NCBI GenBank assembly: GCA_903920205.1
Contig: CAIXLI010000139.1
Coordinates: 1-33,651 of the forward strand
Source of the DNA: an uncultured Pseudomonadota bacterium
Lineage (GTDB): Bacteria; Pseudomonadota; Alphaproteobacteria; UBA9219
DNA length: 33,651 nt
Reading direction: 5' to 3'
Position numbers and translations under genes: made by a program. Position 1 is the first letter of the stretch, and each line of letters begins with the position of its first letter. Positions 1 to 7,922 of the stretch are shown piece by piece. The notes below the pieces were generated by a model that worked only from the letters and a program-made list of their open reading frames with translations, did not search any database and was not told the origin of the DNA.

Positions 1-59
1 GGCTTTCTTCTTTTCCCGCTTTTTGGTACTATGCACCTCCTCTCGCCAAGGAGAAGATC

Positions 60-383
60 ATGACCTCAGAATGGATGTATCTTTTCGCCGGAGCCACGGC
101 TTTGTCCGCTGTGGGTTTTGTCTGCGTCGCCGTCCTTTGGCTGCGTAAATTGCGCGAGACTGTCTCAGGCGCTTTGAGCGAAGCGGCGGGACAGCAAATT
201 CGTACCGCGCAGCGCATGAGCGAAAGCATCGCGCAACTTCAAAAACAACAAGACAATTATACCCAGCAAATTCACGCGCTGGCACAAGAGGGATTGCGCC
301 TACAGCAAGAGCTGTCCAGTGTCACCCACCGCCTCGAATCCACGCAAGCGGAGAATACGCGGGGCGGGCAGACGTTGCATTAG
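60..383 (+). CDS. small membrane-anchored coiled-coil protein, unknown function
   Basis: A 107-residue protein that I do not recognise. An ideal ribosome binding site (AAGGAG, six bases before the ATG) supports the start. Residues about 5-27 form one hydrophobic membrane segment ending in positively charged WLRKLR. The rest is a Gln/Glu/Ala-rich helix with heptad-like spacing (about residues 35-95), likely a cytoplasmic coiled coil. The layout resembles small single-pass anchors such as YhcB-like or DUF948-like proteins, but this is shape only, not homology. The TerC gene downstream is on the opposite strand and converges on it, so the two are not co-transcribed. It lies too close to the window edge to judge an upstream operon. 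Confidence 0.7.
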   Translation: MTSEWMYLFAGATALSAVGFVCVAVLWLRKLRETVSGALSEAAGQQIRTAQRMSESIAQLQKQQDNYTQQIHALAQEGLRLQQELSSVTHRLESTQAENTRGGQTLH

Positions 384-435
384 TTTTGAACATTTTCAAA
401 CAGAGGTTGGCGACGCAACAACTGTCCTTTTGGCT

Positions 436-1008
436 TTACGCCCCGAGCCCTAACCCATCGTAAACCATCCTCAAGGCGGTGTAGAGAACGACCACAACCC
501 CCACATACCCAACCTTGGGATAGCGCGAGGTCAGCCGTGCGATCTGCGACGAGGCCAAGCCCATCAACGCGATGGATAGGACGAGGCCGATCACGAGTTC
601 CACCATATGGTCACGGGCAACGCCTGCGACGCCGAGCACATTGTCCAAGGACATGGAAACATCGGCGACAACAATCTGCCAAACGGCGGCAGAGAATTTT
701 TTGGCCGGTGCCTTGTCGAGCGCATGTTTGTTTTGGTGAAGCAGGCGCAGCTCCATCGCCATTTTCCACCCCACCCACAGCAGCAAGAGCCCACCCGCCG
801 CCAACAAACCCGTAACGTGCAAAAGCTGAACGGCAAAAAACGCCAACACAATACGCAGCAACGTCGCCGCCGCGATGCCGACGACCGTCGCATGTTTGCG
901 CTGTTGCGCAGGCAAAGAGGCAACCGCTATGCCGACAGCAATAGCGTTCTCGCCCGCAAGGGAAAGATCGATCAGAACGATCTGGATAAGATTAAAAAGG
1001 GAGGGCAC
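436..1008 (-). CDS. TerC/YjbE-family integral membrane protein
   Basis: A 190-residue polytopic membrane protein of the TerC family, YjbE-like subgroup. Members are linked to metal-ion (manganese) export or tellurite resistance. Two family hallmarks are visible: an acidic DLSLAGENA stretch in the first helix (about residues 14-22) and the related DVSMSLDN stretch near residues 115-122. Such paired acidic intramembrane motifs are thought to bind the cation. About six or seven hydrophobic segments are present, with a Lys/His/Ala-rich cytoplasmic loop in the middle (about residues 90-107). The start is GTG at 1008 with only a weak ribosome binding site; an ATG fifteen bases upstream is out of frame and gives a ten-codon reading frame. 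The substrate cannot be assigned from sequence. Confidence 0.85.
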   Translation of the reverse strand: MPSLFNLIQIVLIDLSLAGENAIAVGIAVASLPAQQRKHATVVGIAAATLLRIVLAFFAVQLLHVTGLLAAGGLLLLWVGWKMAMELRLLHQNKHALDKAPAKKFSAAVWQIVVADVSMSLDNVLGVAGVARDHMVELVIGLVLSIALMGLASSQIARLTSRYPKVGYVGVVVVLYTALRMVYDGLGLGA

Positions 1009-1091
1009 GGGTTAAAGCTTTCATGATCTCTAAAAACATGTGTGTATGAGCAGCCAAGACGAGCGACCTACCCTCTTTCTCTTGAGAGGGG

Positions 1092-1338
1092 CTAGAGGAT
1101 GGGCGCATCAAGCATAATCTTGCCACTACGGCGTATGTTGTAAGGGCTTGCCAGAATGCTTGGTGGTCCGTGGTTTGGCTCCTCCTGCTCACTTTCCTGA
1201 TGTTGATAGGCGGTCCCCTGAGGCTTGCGCGAATATCCTCCGCCAACTAACACAGTTTCTCCCGTTTTTTTTCTCATAATAAAGACCATATACACCCGTC
1301 TTATACGTTCGACCATTCAAATAATAAGATTGCGCCAT
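1092..1338 (-). pseudogene. small ORF split by a frameshift in an A8 run
   Basis: An ATG at 1338 has a good Shine-Dalgarno sequence (AAAGGA, about nine bases upstream) and opens a frame beginning MAQSYYLNGRTYK. It stops at 1189 after 49 residues. At an eight-A run (about 1265-1272, coding strand GAG then A8 then CGG) a second frame begins that reads TGETVLVGGGYSRKPQG and continues to a stop at 1092. Removing one A joins them into one protein of about 81 residues with no stops. The joined product looks more protein-like than the short one: a Gly-rich turn, then a hydrophilic Gln/Glu-rich tail. It may be a pseudogene, a sequencing error in the homopolymer, or a site of slippage. Function unknown. 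Confidence 0.4.
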
Positions 1339-1677
1339 GGAATTTGTTCCTTTCAAAATAAAAGTGAACTCAGGGCTACGGCGACCATAGATATGTCTCA
1401 CTAGTCTATAGGGATTGAAAACACCACATCACTCTTCATTTATATCACGCAGAAAATACTTTCAAAAAAATTTTCTGGTTAAGTCGTTGTATGTCTGCGC
1501 CAGATATGCCGCCTCTAGGCTGACGGATAACACTCTGCATTTTGGAAGCACAATCTCTCAAAAAATGTGTAAATCCGGAATCCACGATCCCTTCCTCAAG
1601 AGGTTGCCCCGCATTTAATGCAGGGGTAGCTGCCCACCATACCCTGTTGCTTACGATAATAAATAGTGAAGGGGCTC
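1339..1677. other. gene-poor stretch between the split ORF and trxA
   Basis: I see no recognisable gene here. On the minus strand a frame is open down to 1445. Within it a GTG at 1585 is preceded by a strong GAGGAAGG site and would give a 46-residue peptide starting MDSGFTHFLRDCASK; I do not recognise it and treat it as a weak candidate only. The sequence is more A/T-rich than its neighbours. No convincing terminator for trxA is present. Confidence 0.4.
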
Positions 1678-2004
1678 TTAGGCGTTTTCTTTGATCCAAG
1701 CCTGCAACGCCGCCTTGGGCACGGCACCAACTTTGGTCGCCACCATTTGACCGCCCTTGAACAACATCAAGGTTGGGATGCTGCGAATACCGTATTTGCT
1801 GGGCACCAAGGGGTTTTCATCGACATTGATCTTGGCAACAGTCAATTGTCCTTGAAGTTCCTCGGCGATTTCTTCCAAAACAGGGCCGATCATTTTGCAC
1901 GGGCCGCACCATTCTGCCCAAAAATCGACGACGACGGGCAGTGTGGACTGCAAAACATCCGCTTCGAAGCTGGAGTCGTTAACGGCTTTAGTGGCTGCGC
2001 CCAT
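1678..2004 (-). CDS. trxA: thioredoxin 1
   Basis: A 108-residue classical thioredoxin, the general cytoplasmic protein-disulfide reductase fed by thioredoxin reductase. The redox motif WCGPC is at residues 32-36, preceded by the typical VVVDFWAEW strand, and the cis-proline loop SIPTL is near residue 76. Length is normal for the family. I chose ATG 2004 over the in-frame ATG at 2022 because it has a well-placed GGGAGA six bases upstream and fits the usual N-terminus. It is a stand-alone gene: the glycosyltransferase upstream on the same strand ends about 150 bases away. In many alphaproteobacteria trxA follows the addA/addB exonuclease genes, which are not seen here. Confidence 0.96.
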   Translation of the reverse strand: MGAATKAVNDSSFEADVLQSTLPVVVDFWAEWCGPCKMIGPVLEEIAEELQGQLTVAKINVDENPLVPSKYGIRSIPTLMLFKGGQMVATKVGAVPKAALQAWIKENA

Positions 2005-2054
2005 GAGATTTCTCCCGATCATTTGGTTAATGTGGTGCCGAACAAAGAACGTTT

Positions 2055-2115
2055 AAGTCCTCGTTCGTCTTTACCGTCGCCCCTCCGCCTAAGCGAGGAC
2101 GAGGATGACAAGGCA
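2055..2115. repeat. GC-rich palindrome-like element upstream of trxA
   Basis: The gap between the glycosyltransferase and trxA contains a stretch with complementary CCTCGTTCGTC and GACGAGG arms and the string CGTCGCCCCT. The same ten-base string recurs in the purC leader near 32164-32173. It looks like an intergenic REP-type element, but with only one partial match in the window this is tentative. Confidence 0.3.
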
Positions 2116-2151
2116 AAAGCCTTATCCCTCTTCCTGATATTGCGTATCGCC

Positions 2152-3906
2152 TTACCTTTGGCAAGCTGAATTTTTAACGATGCCAAGTTTCTGAAGCCAG
2201 GCAATGGTGCGCCACAAGCGCGGTTGATCCAGCGCGGGGAAGCGGGAGAAAACGGATTCTATCCTCGCGTTGCCCTGTTGGCCCATCCAGCCCAGAAGCG
2301 TGGAAATGTCTTGCGGCGAGAGGAGGACATCATTGGCGTAGGTGTTCAGCGTATGTTGCCAAAGGATTTTGATTTGCTCGATTGAGGCGGAGAGAGAGAT
2401 GTGATCGTTTTTATCCAATGGTGCGGTCGAATAAGAGGCATACATCGTGTAGGGGTCGGGGAGTTGCGGGAGAGCGGAAGGGTAGCGTGGAATGGTTTGG
2501 GATTGCTCTTGCGGAGCACCCCCCTCCCCGACCCTTTCCGCGAGGGAGAGGGAATTCTTTTTTTCCTCTAAATCCTTCCACAAATCTTCATAGGCGGGGA
2601 TGATGTGTCGCCAATCATAAACTGCGCGGACACGGGCGCGAGCTTTTTCGGCCATGGTGGCGCGGAGATTTTTGTCGGCGATAAGTTGCGCCAGACGATC
2701 TCCCGCTTGTTCGGCATCGACCGCGACCGTCAGCGCGGCTTTGGCAAGAAAGCCGCCATAAACTTCGCGCCCGCTTAACACTTGCGCTGTCAGGTCGAAA
2801 CCGTTTCCGGCGGGGGGCTGCGTGGTGCGGATTAAAAAACCGTCTTCGCCGTCTGTCACGCTGTCGCGGTAGCCGTCCCAATCGCTGATGACGCGGGGCA
2901 ATCCTGCTGCCATCGCTTCGATGGGGGTCAAGCCAAAGCTTTCCTGCATATTGTCGATCAGCGACAGGAAGATATCTCCCGCCGCCCAAAGCCCGTCGGG
3001 AAAACGCGGGTCGTTGGCGGCGATAAACGTCACAGTGGACTTACTGCAAAGAGCAGCGGCGAGTTTCTTGAATTGGGTCTCGGCCTCGTCCGGCACGAAA
3101 TAGCCAACCATCACCAAATGCACCCGTGCACCCGACAGAGAGGCTGCGCGTTCCGCCGCTTGAAACATCGCCAAGGGATGTGCCTTGATCGCCGCGCTGA
3201 GCCTTCCGACCCACAGAACCATAATGTCGTCTTCGGCAAGACCAAGCTTCTTGCGCTGAGCGACGCGTTTGTCTTGTGTGGTTTTGGTGGCAAATTTCTC
3301 GATGTCGATGCCCAAGGGAATAACGGGCAATTGCACAGAACAACGATATGTCGCGCCGAAACGCGTGTGCAGATAATCGCCATAGGAATCCCAAAAAGCA
3401 CGAATAGCGGATTTTACCGCCCGCGACGGGCAAATAATCGCGTCCGTGTCTTGCGAGGGGGAAAGGCAATAGTCTTGTAAAACATCGCCCGCCTCTGTGC
3501 CGCTGATTGCGTGGGCGAGGCCGCAAAAGGAAAACGAGCCACCCTGTTGGCTTAAAGCCTGTCTTTGCCACAACACATGGCGCGTGTCGGGTTCGGCGCG
3601 AAAAATGGTCGAGAATTGCGGAAAATTCTGTTCGGGAAAGCGACGGTCATAGGCGACCAACCGCGAAGCATCCACCCCCGCTTGCGCTGCGAGTTCCTGC
3701 ACCTCTGCCCATTCTTCGCTTGCGCCTATCAGAAAGGAGAATGTCTCCGTGCGGGCATAACGAAAATAGGCCTTCAATAAATCCGCTATTGCCACCTGCA
3801 ACCCAAAAACCTCCCGCTCCCGCCCTGTCGGTGGCTTGATCGAGGTATAATGGATGACAACGGACATAAAAGGCGGGGGTTCGAAGTTGATAATCAGGGA
3901 TAACAT
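2152..3906 (-). CDS. family-4 glycosyltransferase with C-terminal extension
   Basis: A 584-residue GT-B glycosyltransferase of the GT4/Glycos_transf_1 type. It should transfer a sugar from a nucleotide-sugar donor to an envelope glycan or other acceptor in the cytoplasm; donor and acceptor are unknown. The C-terminal Rossmann half begins near residue 228 (IMVLWVGRLS). The E-x7-E donor-binding motif is E322-SFGLTPI-E330, followed by EAMAAGLPRVIS. After about residue 445 comes a segment encoded by a palindromic repeat (residues about 450-465), then a roughly 115-residue C-terminal region without recognised homology. The start at 3906 has only a weak GGGG site; ATG 3867 (MSVVIHYTS) is an alternative that begins directly at the first core strand. 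It is divergent from recO. Confidence 0.85.
   Translation of the reverse strand: MLSLIINFEPPPFMSVVIHYTSIKPPTGREREVFGLQVAIADLLKAYFRYARTETFSFLIGASEEWAEVQELAAQAGVDASRLVAYDRRFPEQNFPQFSTIFRAEPDTRHVLWQRQALSQQGGSFSFCGLAHAISGTEAGDVLQDYCLSPSQDTDAIICPSRAVKSAIRAFWDSYGDYLHTRFGATYRCSVQLPVIPLGIDIEKFATKTTQDKRVAQRKKLGLAEDDIMVLWVGRLSAAIKAHPLAMFQAAERAASLSGARVHLVMVGYFVPDEAETQFKKLAAALCSKSTVTFIAANDPRFPDGLWAAGDIFLSLIDNMQESFGLTPIEAMAAGLPRVISDWDGYRDSVTDGEDGFLIRTTQPPAGNGFDLTAQVLSGREVYGGFLAKAALTVAVDAEQAGDRLAQLIADKNLRATMAEKARARVRAVYDWRHIIPAYEDLWKDLEEKKNSLSLAERVGEGGAPQEQSQTIPRYPSALPQLPDPYTMYASYSTAPLDKNDHISLSASIEQIKILWQHTLNTYANDVLLSPQDISTLLGWMGQQGNARIESVFSRFPALDQPRLWRTIAWLQKLGIVKNSACQR
2510..2556. repeat. palindromic repeat inserted in frame in the glycosyltransferase
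   Basis: A C-rich arm (CCCCTCCC, about 2521-2528) is followed after a short loop by a G-rich arm (GGGAGAGGG, about 2544-2552). In the glycosyltransferase frame it encodes NSLSLAERVGEGGAP, the low-complexity translation typical of GC-rich palindromes that have landed inside genes. A similar palindrome lies between genes at 20782-20806. Confidence 0.55.
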
Positions 3907-4009
3907 AAAGCCCCAAAATCGTCATAGGCCAAAATCACCCGTCACGATCTTTCCTTCCCCGCCGCATTCTTCGTAGCCACGCCATCCTCCCCTTGCTACG
4001 CTCTTCCCC

Positions 4010-4783
4010 ATGGACTGGACTGACGAAGGCATTGTTTTATCTGCGCGGCCTCACGGCGAAAACGCCGCCGTGGTGACGTTGCTAACGGCGGCACATGGGC
4101 GGCATGCGGGATTGGTTCCCGGGGGGCAAGGACGCACCGCACGGCCTGTTTTGCAACCGGGCAATCGCGTGCAGGCGGTATGGCGAGCGCGATTGGTCGA
4201 TCATCTGGGCAATTATACGCTCGACCTCGCGGCGGCTCAGGCGGCTTTGTGGCTCGACGCGCCCGATATCATCGCCATCATCTCCAGCGCTTGCGCCGTG
4301 ACGGAGGCCAGCCTACCCGAACGCCAACCCCTGCCGGGCGTCTATGCGGGACTGGCAACCCTACTATCTTTGCAAGACGCGGATTTATGGGCGCCCGTTT
4401 ACATCAAATGGGAAATGAATTTGCTGCAGGCCTTGGGGTACGGACTTGATCTGAACCAATGCGCCGCCAGCGGCGAGACGGAAAATCTGGTCTATGTCAG
4501 CCCGCGCACAGGTCGCGCCGTTTCCCGCGAGGCTGGAGCCCCCTATCACGACAAGCTGTTCCCCCTGCCCCCCTTCTTGCTGGGCGGAGGGACATGGGAC
4601 GCAAGGGATATTCTGCAAGGCTTGGAAATGACGGGCCACTTCCTGTCGCGCCATATCTTCGCCAACCCCCATTCCCGCCAGTTAATCCCCCGCGATGGCG
4701 ACCTGCCCCAAGCGAGGCAAAGGCTTTTGGAATATTACAGGAAAGCGGCGGAATCCTTACAAGACGGAGCTGTTTTGGCATGA
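4010..4783 (+). CDS. recO: DNA repair protein RecO
   Basis: A 257-residue RecO. It anneals single strands and, with RecR, loads RecA onto SSB-coated gaps in the RecF recombination pathway. Residues 1-80 form the N-terminal OB fold (MDWTDEGIVLSARPHGENA, then the basic Gly-rich GGQGRTARP that contacts DNA). The helical C-terminal part contains the alphaproteobacterial signature LNQCAASGETENLVYVSPR and GRAVSREAGAPY (about residues 145-180). Length matches the family. There is no clear Shine-Dalgarno sequence before the ATG. In many alphaproteobacteria recO follows era; era is not next to it here. It precedes ubiT on the same strand with a 59-base gap. Confidence 0.93.
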   Translation: MDWTDEGIVLSARPHGENAAVVTLLTAAHGRHAGLVPGGQGRTARPVLQPGNRVQAVWRARLVDHLGNYTLDLAAAQAALWLDAPDIIAIISSACAVTEASLPERQPLPGVYAGLATLLSLQDADLWAPVYIKWEMNLLQALGYGLDLNQCAASGETENLVYVSPRTGRAVSREAGAPYHDKLFPLPPFLLGGGTWDARDILQGLEMTGHFLSRHIFANPHSRQLIPRDGDLPQARQRLLEYYRKAAESLQDGAVLA

Positions 4784-4842
4784 TATAGAACACTATCTTT
4801 TGGGGTTGTTTCTCGGCTCAGATTTTATAGGATTTCCCAACC

Positions 4843-5499
4843 ATGCAACAAAATCACCTCCCCACACCCCTTGCCCGCGCCGCGATGCGGGTTATTCCGG
4901 CATCCGTCCTGCAAAGGATGATTGACGCCCTGATGCGCGGCATGCGCCAAAGCCATCCGCGTTTGTTTAGCAATCTGGAACGGCTGGACGCCGCCGTCGT
5001 TCGTATTGAACCGTCTGACCTGCCGCATAATTTTACGCTGGCTTTCGGACACGGTGAAACCTCGCTGACTGTCACGAGTTCCAAGGACAGTGTGTGTTCA
5101 GCTCGCCTTAAAGGCAAGCTGGCGGCTTTGCTTGATCTATTAGAAGGGCGCATAGACGGCGATATGATGTTTTTCTCGCGTTCTATCGAGATTACGGGCG
5201 ACACCTCTGTTATGGTTGCGCTGCGCAACACAATCGACCGCGAGGAAATCAATTTACTGGACGATGTGACCGCCTTGTTCGGCCCCTTTGCCCGTCCGGC
5301 ACGACATGTCGCTTCGCTGATAGATAAGGTCGGGCAGCGCATGAAAGAGCGCATTCAAGAGATTAACGAAGAACGTTCCCCCGACGCGCAACCCGCCAAG
5401 GCCGAATGCGACGCCATGCGCGCCGAAGTGCAGGCGCTTAAAACACGCCTCGCCAAGCTTGAAGTCCGACGCCAACGCACGGAAGTTTCATCCCAATGA
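4843..5499 (+). CDS. ubiT: ubiquinone biosynthesis accessory protein UbiT (SCP2 domain)
   Basis: A 218-residue SCP2 (sterol carrier) domain protein. UbiT is known in Escherichia coli to bind polyprenyl lipids and to be required with UbiU and UbiV for ubiquinone synthesis without O2. The SCP2 fold spans about residues 40-145, with LTVTSSKDSVCSARLKGKL as the central sheet and LEGRIDGDMMFFSRSIEITGD as the characteristic lipid-pocket segment. A charged helical tail follows (residues 165-218). It overlaps ubiU by four bases (ATGA), so the two are translationally coupled. Neighbouring ubiU and ubiV make the assignment secure. I saw no FNR-like TTGAT-N4-ATCAA site upstream, so anaerobic control is not visible here. 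Confidence 0.93.
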   Translation: MQQNHLPTPLARAAMRVIPASVLQRMIDALMRGMRQSHPRLFSNLERLDAAVVRIEPSDLPHNFTLAFGHGETSLTVTSSKDSVCSARLKGKLAALLDLLEGRIDGDMMFFSRSIEITGDTSVMVALRNTIDREEINLLDDVTALFGPFARPARHVASLIDKVGQRMKERIQEINEERSPDAQPAKAECDAMRAEVQALKTRLAKLEVRRQRTEVSSQ

Positions 5500-6491
5500 C
5501 GCCATCCTATCTTGAACTTGTTTGTCCGGCGGGCACGCCCGCCTCTTTGCGCGCTGCCATCGATGCGGGAGCCGACACCGTTTATTGCGGCTTTCGTAAC
5601 TGCACCAATGCGCGGAATTATCCGGGTTTGAATTTCGATCAAGACGAGCTTGTCGAGGGCATCGCCTATGCGCATGAGCGTGGGCGCAAGGTTCTTGTCG
5701 CCATCAACACCTTTCCTCGCGCAGGAGACGAAAAGCCATGGCACCAAGCCGTCGATAACGCGGCGGAAGCGAGAGCCGACGCGATCATTCTCGCCGATAT
5801 TGGCGTTTTGGATTATGCCACGCGGCATCAACCCTCCATGCGCCGCCATTTGTCGGTGCAAGCCTCGGCAGCGAACGCTTTGTCCATCGCGTTTTACCGC
5901 GATCATTTCGACGTCAAGCGCGTGGTTCTGCCTCGCGTACTGTCGGTCGAAGATGTGGCGGCGTTGATTAAAGAAACTGGCATGGAAACAGAAGTTTTCG
6001 CCTTTGGCAGCGTGGGGCCAATGTCGGAAGGGCGCTGTTTTCTGTCGTCCTATATGACGGGGCTGTCCCCCACCAGCGAAGGTGTCTGCGCCCCTGCAAG
6101 CCATGTCGCCTACAAAGAAGACGGAGACTGCATCAAGTCTTGCCTTGGCTGCGTGACGCTAAACAAATTTTCTAAAGGGGAACCCGCGCCCTATCCTACC
6201 CCGTGCAAGGGCCGTTATGTGACGCATGGACAAGCATCCTATCTGTTCGAAGAACCGATAGGCCTGAACGCCATCGACATTCTGCCGCAACTGAAAGCGG
6301 CGGGCGTTACCGCGCTCAAGATCGAAGGCCGCCAACGCAGCCGCGCCTATGTCGCGGAAGTCGTAGGCGCGTTCCGCAAAGCTTTGGACGGTTTGGCGCA
6401 AGGCAACACGGAATCGTCAACCAATGATTTAAAAAACATCGCCGAAGGCGGACGCGAAACATTTGGCGCCTATAAAAAGGGATGGCGATGA
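5496..6491 (+). CDS. ubiU: O2-independent ubiquinone hydroxylation protein UbiU (peptidase U32 family)
   Basis: A 331-residue member of the U32 family. With UbiV it forms a complex that hydroxylates the ubiquinone ring anaerobically, using prephenate as oxygen donor. Landmarks are YLELVCPAGTPASL at the N-terminus, GRCFLSSYMTG (C181), GVCAPA (C198) and YPTPCKGRY (C237), followed by KIEGRQRS. E. coli UbiU uses four cysteines (C169, C176, C193, C232) for its [4Fe-4S] cluster. C181, C198 and C237 match the last three by spacing, but the first position is G174 in FAFGSVGPMSEGRC. Three extra cysteines (C212, C216, C219) sit between the second and third matched ligands. The cluster may use one of these instead; I infer this from position only. 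The start overlaps ubiT by four bases, and the stop overlaps the ubiV start. Confidence 0.93.
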   Translation: MTPSYLELVCPAGTPASLRAAIDAGADTVYCGFRNCTNARNYPGLNFDQDELVEGIAYAHERGRKVLVAINTFPRAGDEKPWHQAVDNAAEARADAIILADIGVLDYATRHQPSMRRHLSVQASAANALSIAFYRDHFDVKRVVLPRVLSVEDVAALIKETGMETEVFAFGSVGPMSEGRCFLSSYMTGLSPTSEGVCAPASHVAYKEDGDCIKSCLGCVTLNKFSKGEPAPYPTPCKGRYVTHGQASYLFEEPIGLNAIDILPQLKAAGVTALKIEGRQRSRAYVAEVVGAFRKALDGLAQGNTESSTNDLKNIAEGGRETFGAYKKGWR

Positions 6492-7411
6492 AAAAGACGA
6501 CGACCAAAACCAAAAAAGCCGCCAGCCGCCTGACCCTCGGCCCTCTTTTCTTCCATTGGCCTGCGGAAAAGCGGCGCGATTTCTATTTCCGTATCGCGGA
6601 CGAGGCCGATATTGACAGCGTTTATCTGGGCGAAGTCGTTTGTTCGAAACGCGAGCCGTTTTTCGAAGATTTTCTTCCCGCCGTCACCGCACGTCTTCGC
6701 GCCGCAGGCAAAGAAGTCGTTTTCTCCACGCTCGCGCTGGTAACCTCTGAGCGCGAGATGAAAGCGATCTTAAGGCGCGTCGAGGAAGGGTTTTTGATTG
6801 AGGCCAACGATGTCGCTTGTCTGCAAGCGTTAAAGGACAAGCCCCATGTCATCGGCCCCTTTATCAATGTTTTCAACGAAAGTTCGCGCGATTTCCTGAT
6901 CCGCAACAAAGCCAAGCGCATCGTTCTGCCAGTCGAAATTCCCGCCGCTTCAATTAAAACAGTCGCGGGGGGCAGCAAAGTCGAAACCGAAGTCATGGTG
7001 TTCGGTCGCCAGCCCCTTTCCGTCGCTATGCGCTGTTACCATGCGCGGTCACACGGGCTGAACAAGGATAGCTGCCAGTTTGTGTGCGGGCAAAATCCCG
7101 ACGGTTTGCAAACGCAAACGGTGGACGGACAGCAAATCCTGACCGTCAACGGCACGCAAACCATGTCGCATGGCTATGCCGTCTTGCTGGAAGAATTGGC
7201 ATCGTTGCAAAAAATGGGTGTCACCCATTTCCGCCTTTCGCCCCAAGATATCGACATGGTGGAAACGGCTCGCTTGTACCGCGCTGTTCTCAACAAAACC
7301 TGTGCACCGGATGAAGCCGAGATAAAACTAAAAACACTGACTGCCGATGTGCCCTTCGTGAACGGATTCCTGCATGGGCGCGAGGGATTGGCGTGGGTAC
7401 AAGGCACATAA
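6488..7411 (+). CDS. ubiV: O2-independent ubiquinone hydroxylation protein UbiV (peptidase U32 family)
   Basis: A 307-residue U32-family protein, partner of UbiU in the anaerobic ring hydroxylation of ubiquinone. All four [4Fe-4S] ligands expected from E. coli UbiV are present: C52 in LGEVVCSKREPF, then C183, C196 and C200 in MRCYHARSHGLNKDSCQFVC. I chose ATG 6488 because it overlaps the ubiU stop (ATGA) and has AAGG seven bases upstream; ATG 6482 would leave almost no space after the ribosome binding site. A Lys/Thr-rich N-terminal leader (about 15 residues) precedes the core, which begins LTLGPLFFHWP. It is the last gene of the ubiTUV run and converges on the Smr-domain gene four bases away. 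Confidence 0.93.
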   Translation: MKKTTTKTKKAASRLTLGPLFFHWPAEKRRDFYFRIADEADIDSVYLGEVVCSKREPFFEDFLPAVTARLRAAGKEVVFSTLALVTSEREMKAILRRVEEGFLIEANDVACLQALKDKPHVIGPFINVFNESSRDFLIRNKAKRIVLPVEIPAASIKTVAGGSKVETEVMVFGRQPLSVAMRCYHARSHGLNKDSCQFVCGQNPDGLQTQTVDGQQILTVNGTQTMSHGYAVLLEELASLQKMGVTHFRLSPQDIDMVETARLYRAVLNKTCAPDEAEIKLKTLTADVPFVNGFLHGREGLAWVQGT

Positions 7412-7415
7412 CCCC

Positions 7416-7922
7416 CTATTTCCTCCGCATCACCACATAAAACGCGCCCTCGCCGCCATGTTTGGGGGCGGCTGGGCGGAGGGCGAGGATGGCGGGGGCT
7501 TCCGGCAATTGTCCGAGCCAACTCTCAAAATTCCGGCGCAAAACACCATCCCCGCCGCGTCCTTTGCCCGTGATAATAAGAAGATGGCGTTTTCCCGCTT
7601 TGACCTTTTTGCGCATGAAGTCAGTTAAAGCTGCGAAGGCTTCAACCTGCGTCATGCCATGGAGATCGAGTTTAGCGTCGATCTCGACGCTCCCTTGCCG
7701 CAAGGATTTTTCGCGTTTGCGTTCAAGGGCATTAAACACATCCCCCGCCAAAGGCTTGGGAGCATTGATCTTAGACAGTCGCGGCACTTCTTTTTCCGCC
7801 AATACCCGCGCCGCTGATTTTTCCGACACCGCCTTAACGCTCGAAACCTTACGCCGCGTCTTCGGCACAGGCGCTACCTCTCGTGTGTAGGTTTCCCAAA
7901 CGTGCTTGTCTTTAATCGTCAT
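7416..7922 (-). CDS. Smr-domain protein
   Basis: A 168-residue protein with a C-terminal Smr (small MutS-related) domain over about residues 80-168. The domain is a nucleic-acid-binding or nicking fold found in MutS2 and in stand-alone proteins such as SmrA/SmrB. Hallmarks are DLHGMT (residues 86-91), IITGKGRGGDG (116-126) and the terminal HGGEGAFYVVMRRK. The first 75 residues are charged and probably disordered. Stand-alone proteobacterial Smr proteins act on DNA or on collided ribosomes (SmrB); which applies here is not shown. Its ATG lies inside the last codons of mltA (11-base overlap), so it is translationally coupled to mltA. That mltA-smr order is common in alphaproteobacteria. Confidence 0.92.
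   Translation of the reverse strand: MTIKDKHVWETYTREVAPVPKTRRKVSSVKAVSEKSAARVLAEKEVPRLSKINAPKPLAGDVFNALERKREKSLRQGSVEIDAKLDLHGMTQVEAFAALTDFMRKKVKAGKRHLLIITGKGRGGDGVLRRNFESWLGQLPEAPAILALRPAAPKHGGEGAFYVVMRRK

Noticed and set aside
992-1246. 84-codon minus-strand frame overlapping the TerC start
   Set aside because: It runs through the split small ORF in the third frame and overlaps the TerC gene out of frame, with no supporting signals.
1666-2169. 167-codon plus-strand frame over trxA
   Set aside because: It is antisense to thioredoxin, and the real gene has the WCGPC motif and a good ribosome binding site.
4784-4842. Possible FNR box upstream of ubiT
   Set aside because: I looked for TTGAT-N4-ATCAA because ubiTUV acts without oxygen; nothing close to it is present.
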